Of a stretch of DNA of 64,000 nt, positions 61,336 to 64,000 are shown piece after piece; within the stretch, counting starts at the first letter, position 1, and the number at the start of each line of letters is the position of its first letter. The position numbers and the translations under genes were made by a program. The stretch covers positions 248,001 to 312,000 of the forward strand of contig NZ_JAERQY020000001.1 in the NCBI RefSeq assembly GCF_016735495.2, in the 5' to 3' direction. Source of the stretch: Lysobacter sp. MMG2 (GTDB lineage Bacteria; Pseudomonadota; Gammaproteobacteria; Xanthomonadales; Xanthomonadaceae). Under the pieces are notes generated by a model that was not told the origin of the DNA, did not search any database, and worked only from the letters and a program-made list of their open reading frames with translations.

Positions 61336-62745
61336 GTGCCCCCTTCGTATCTCAAGAAACGCGGCTCCACCTGGTACGTTCAAGTGCCAGTGCCGAGGCA
61401 TGCGCAAGCCGTCATCGGCGCCAAGACTCTTCAACGCTCACTGCGAACCGGGTGCGAGAAGACTGCGCACCGCGGTCGCCACAGCGTGATTGCAGAGTTC
61501 CAAGGACAGATCGCGAGCGCTGGTAAGCCCGAGCCTCGATGGGAAGCCGCTGACCTCGAGGCCTACGCTCGCCGGCTTGCAGCAGGCATCAGTGCGGGAA
61601 CGGTTGACCGCGAGCAGGCGGAGATCGACTTCGATGCCACCTTCGAGGGCTTCCTGAGCCGGCGCGCTCAGCGCCTGCCGAAGGATTCCGAGGGTGACCC
61701 TATCCTTCCGCCCGCGGAGCTTTCTCAGGTTCGCCGCGCGCACACCATCCTCGGGGGCAGCGAAGCGACCCTGTTGGACGTTGCGATCTCGCGCTGGCTC
61801 GAACTTGAGGGAACCAAGAAGATCACTCGCGGAGACCTTCAGGACAAGACGCGCTACCTGAGCATGCTGCGCGAGTTCGTCGGCAGTGATGCTCGACTAG
61901 TAGATGTAACGCGCCAGAAGGCGGTCGAGTTCGTCGACAAGGTGCTGACACCTTGGGAGGTCACGCGGAAGACGAAGCTGCGCGCGCTACAGGTAATCGA
62001 GGCCTTCTTCATCGCAGCCGAGCTGCGAGGACAGGCCGACACCAACCCCTTCATCAACGTCGGGCGGCTCGTGCAGGACACGACCGCGGGGCGGAAGTCG
62101 CTGAACCGGCGGAGTTGGAAGCCTGAAGAAATCCATCAGCTACTTCGCGCGATCCCCGCAACTGACAACGCATGGCCCTTCGCCGCCATCATGGCCTTCA
62201 CCGGCATGCGCAACAACGAAGTAGCCGCGCTCCGCTGCGAGCACGTGGACCGTCGCCGTTGGTGCTTCACCGTCGTCAAGTCGAAGACCAAGGCGGGCAC
62301 AGGGCGCGTCGTGCCAGTTCACCCGTCTCTGCAGCCGATTGTGAAGCGCCTGCTTGAGACATCCACAGACGGCTGGCTGGTTCCCGGGCTTGAGGCTTCC
62401 GGCGTCGACGGCAAGCGTTCGGTGACGATCTCGAAGCACGTCAACCGGATCAAGGAGGACGCGCACCTGCCCGAGGATCTGGACCTCTACTGCCTCCGCC
62501 GCACAGTCGTCACCCAGATGAAGCGGGCCGGGGTCGAAACGTTGCTGCGGAATCAGATCATTGGTCACAAGGGAAGGCAGACAGTCGAGGAAGAACACTA
62601 CCTCGACCCCGAGACGCTAGAAGCTCGCCGCACCGCCCTCGCCCACATCAGCTATGGGGCGAAGGTCGATGCCCTTATGGCCGAACGTTCCCCTGCCTTC
62701 GCGTTCGTCCTGCCACCCAAGCGCAAGTTGAAGCGCACGAAATAG
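61336..62745 (+). CDS. Tyrosine site-specific integrase (DUF6538-like N-terminus) at tRNA-Leu
   Basis: A phage-type integrase of 469 residues. The N-terminal PPSYLKKRGSTWYVQVPVPRH segment resembles the DUF6538 arm-type domain. A SAM-like core-binding domain (~residues 130-250) and a catalytic domain follow. Catalytic residues read by eye: Arg292 (GMRNNEVAALR), Arg388 (LYCLRRT), His411 (IIGHKG) and nucleophile Tyr422 (HYLDPE). The usual HxxR histidine is Tyr385. The GTG start at 61336 lies 100 bp after tRNA-Leu(CAA), consistent with integration at the tRNA 3' end; the gene reads away from the tRNA. It looks less G+C-rich and uses more mixed codons than the genes to the left. Confidence 0.93.
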   Translation: MPPSYLKKRGSTWYVQVPVPRHAQAVIGAKTLQRSLRTGCEKTAHRGRHSVIAEFQGQIASAGKPEPRWEAADLEAYARRLAAGISAGTVDREQAEIDFDATFEGFLSRRAQRLPKDSEGDPILPPAELSQVRRAHTILGGSEATLLDVAISRWLELEGTKKITRGDLQDKTRYLSMLREFVGSDARLVDVTRQKAVEFVDKVLTPWEVTRKTKLRALQVIEAFFIAAELRGQADTNPFINVGRLVQDTTAGRKSLNRRSWKPEEIHQLLRAIPATDNAWPFAAIMAFTGMRNNEVAALRCEHVDRRRWCFTVVKSKTKAGTGRVVPVHPSLQPIVKRLLETSTDGWLVPGLEASGVDGKRSVTISKHVNRIKEDAHLPEDLDLYCLRRTVVTQMKRAGVETLLRNQIIGHKGRQTVEEEHYLDPETLEARRTALAHISYGAKVDALMAERSPAFAFVLPPKRKLKRTK

Positions 62746-63156
62746 TGCGGCTCTGCACGGTCTGTATCGCCATGTGCGACAGGCCCGGCCGATCCTGTGG
62801 TTCCTCGCCACTGGAGCACCGCTCGATGAACAGCACCTCTGATTCTGACCCTCATGGGCATCTGAGCGCATCTTCCGACATGTCCCACATCGCCCCTGCA
62901 GGCCTCGCTTGGGGGCACACAGCCAACAGCGGCTCGGGTCAGTCAGAAGAGTGGGCAGCGAGAGAGCGAGCACGTAGAGCCGGCAGGCACCGACGCGAGT
63001 GGTGGCTTACTCCACACCCGATGGACCGACCGAAGGATTGCTCCACGGGATAGACCGAAGTCCACCGGCTATCACGCCTCAGGGCCTTCTGGACTCGGTG
63101 TCGACGAAGAGGCGGAGCCTGCTACCTTCCATGCACCGCCTACGCCAGGACCGCAC
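62746..63156. other. Gap after the integrase, no supported gene
   Basis: A 102-codon open frame (62745-63053, GTG start touching the integrase stop) and a minus-strand one (62617-62973) exist. Both have low-complexity, Cys/Arg-rich products and no recognised motif, so neither is supported. Confidence 0.5.
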
Positions 63157-63732
63157 ATGGCCGCTGAATCCTCGACCGCCGAAGTGTGGAACGTCTTCGT
63201 GACAGCTGCCAGCGCCGTCGCTGTCTTCTACCTGGGCTGGAAGGCGAATCAACTAGGCCAATCAGCAAACGCCATCGAGAAGCAGACACAGGAAAGAGCG
63301 GATAGCGCCGAGCGTCGCGAGGGCCATGTCCTGCTGATCACCCTGCAGCCTGAGATAGATAACACGCTCAAGAAGGCGCAGCTTCTGTACGACCAAGAAG
63401 CGAATGAGCTTGCGCCGACCTTCTACGCTGCCCATCAAAATGTTCGCAGCAGTCTAGCGATGGCGCTGGCTGGAATGCAGCTAAGCGCCGTGGAGAAGAA
63501 CATGGCTCGACTGCATGTTCCCGGCTCGCCGCTTGCCGAGGCGATCGCCAAGGCCGCTGGCCTGCATCGGCTTGCGCTACTCGAAGCGAATCACGCATCG
63601 CACCCAGACAACGCGACACTCATGAGCAACGACCAGCGCGAGGAAGCCCACTTAACTATCACGCGCGCCCTGCTGGGCATGGTCGACAACCTAAGCAAGG
63701 CGTCGCTTGCCGCACGTTCGGCGCTGCAATAG
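63157..63732 (+). CDS. Hypothetical protein with one N-terminal membrane segment (integrated element)
   Basis: 191 residues, not recognised. A hydrophobic segment VWNVFVTAASAVAVFYLGW (residues ~10-28) is probably a membrane anchor. A Gln/Glu/Arg-rich helix (QLGQSANAIEKQTQERADSAERREGHVLL) and a mostly helical soluble part (~60-191) follow. Its base composition is more A/T-rich than that of the chromosomal genes to the left. It starts at ATG 63157. It belongs to the element inserted at tRNA-Leu and may be a cargo gene. Confidence 0.6.
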   Translation: MAAESSTAEVWNVFVTAASAVAVFYLGWKANQLGQSANAIEKQTQERADSAERREGHVLLITLQPEIDNTLKKAQLLYDQEANELAPTFYAAHQNVRSSLAMALAGMQLSAVEKNMARLHVPGSPLAEAIAKAAGLHRLALLEANHASHPDNATLMSNDQREEAHLTITRALLGMVDNLSKASLAARSALQ

Positions 63733-63798
63733 GTACCGAGGCTACTTCCTCCACCGCTCGGCGGATCTAGCGGGCACCTCCGGGCACCCGCGACGAGG

Positions 63799-64000
63799 CT
63801 ACAACCTATCGAAGCTCGGCTTCGGAGCAATGATCTTGGGCTGCTGCGCCTTGATATGCAGCCAGTCCGGCGCGTTCACCCCGACCAGCTTCGTCTGCAC
63901 TCCGACGAGGTCTTGTTGAGCCGCCTCATCCAGCGCGCCTTCGATGTCCATCACCGTTGCCGTTGGATACTTCTCCAACTGATGCTGTACGCGCTGCCCT
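63799..64000 (-). CDS. Hypothetical protein, C-terminal part (cut by window edge)
   Basis: An open frame on the minus strand from the window edge to TAG 63799-63801. At least 66 residues are visible, with VMDIEGALDEAAQQDLVGVQT, NAPDWLHIKAQQPKIIAPKP and a short Arg/Leu end. No family was recognised. Codon use looks coding. It is convergent with the 191-residue gene and part of the integrated element. Confidence 0.5.
   Translation of the reverse strand, partial: GQRVQHQLEKYPTATVMDIEGALDEAAQQDLVGVQTKLVGVNAPDWLHIKAQQPKIIAPKPSFDRL

Noticed and set aside
62745-63053. A 102-codon frame just after the integrase stop
   Set aside because: Low-complexity Ser/Arg-rich product with no known motif and no SD that sets it apart; listed only as part of the gap.
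61237-64000. Second copy of the tRNA-Leu 3' end (attR) within the window
   Set aside because: No copy of the T-arm/acceptor end was found by eye downstream of the integrase.

Overview
The window comes from a high-GC gammaproteobacterium of the Xanthomonadaceae, most like Lysobacter (inference). The pointers are tandem DUF3011 proteins, a MetX-fold enzyme resembling the xanthomonad serine O-succinyltransferases, an smc-zipA-ligA-epmA order, a large TonB-dependent sugar receptor, and many short intergenic repeats of the type common in this family. Nearly all of it looks like core or lineage-typical chromosome. Only the last ~2.7 kb looks recently acquired.

Left part, minus strand: mtnA (cut by the window edge), two secreted DUF3011 proteins, then the run smc > zipA > ligA > epmA (chromosome condensation, divisome, DNA ligase, EF-P lysylation). 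Next come a sugar ABC ATPase gene divergent from a GH1 beta-glucosidase, glucokinase and 6-phosphogluconolactonase, a DUF7010 membrane protein, an AraC regulator, and an RND pump with its lipoprotein adaptor.

Middle part: a six-gene minus-strand carbohydrate operon at 32.5-21.5 kb. It encodes a TonB-dependent receptor, a PF10091/GH144-like glucanase lipoprotein, a sugar-binding lipoprotein, two ABC permeases and a 1073-residue discoidin plus (alpha/alpha)6-like hydrolase. A LacI repressor lies just upstream. The matching ATPase and the GH1 enzyme sit ~10 kb beyond the operon's far end. Three near-identical CG-centred LacI-type operators lie 30-35 nt upstream of the receptor gene, of lacI and of the GH1 gene, so the two parts form one regulon: outer-membrane uptake, depolymerisation, ABC import, hydrolysis to glucose, then Glk. 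A beta-1,2-glucan-type substrate is a hypothesis. After it come yciI-bolA, scpA-scpB-rluB (completing SMC-ScpAB within the window), an archaic (Csu-like) chaperone-usher pilus cluster, an AsmA-like protein, a YbaK-type deacylase and an OmpA-family lipoprotein.

Right part: an omega-amidase plus methionine aminotransferase pair, a DUF3293 protein, a complete cytochrome c maturation operon ccmABCDEFGHI with tight start/stop overlaps, the MetX/SST acyltransferase, a cysteine dioxygenase-type protein, a DUF2214 membrane protein and tRNA-Leu(CAA). Directly after the tRNA is a tyrosine integrase with a DUF6538-like N-terminus, then unrecognised genes. This is the left end of an integrated element that continues past the window. 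No CRISPR array, IS element or rRNA was seen.
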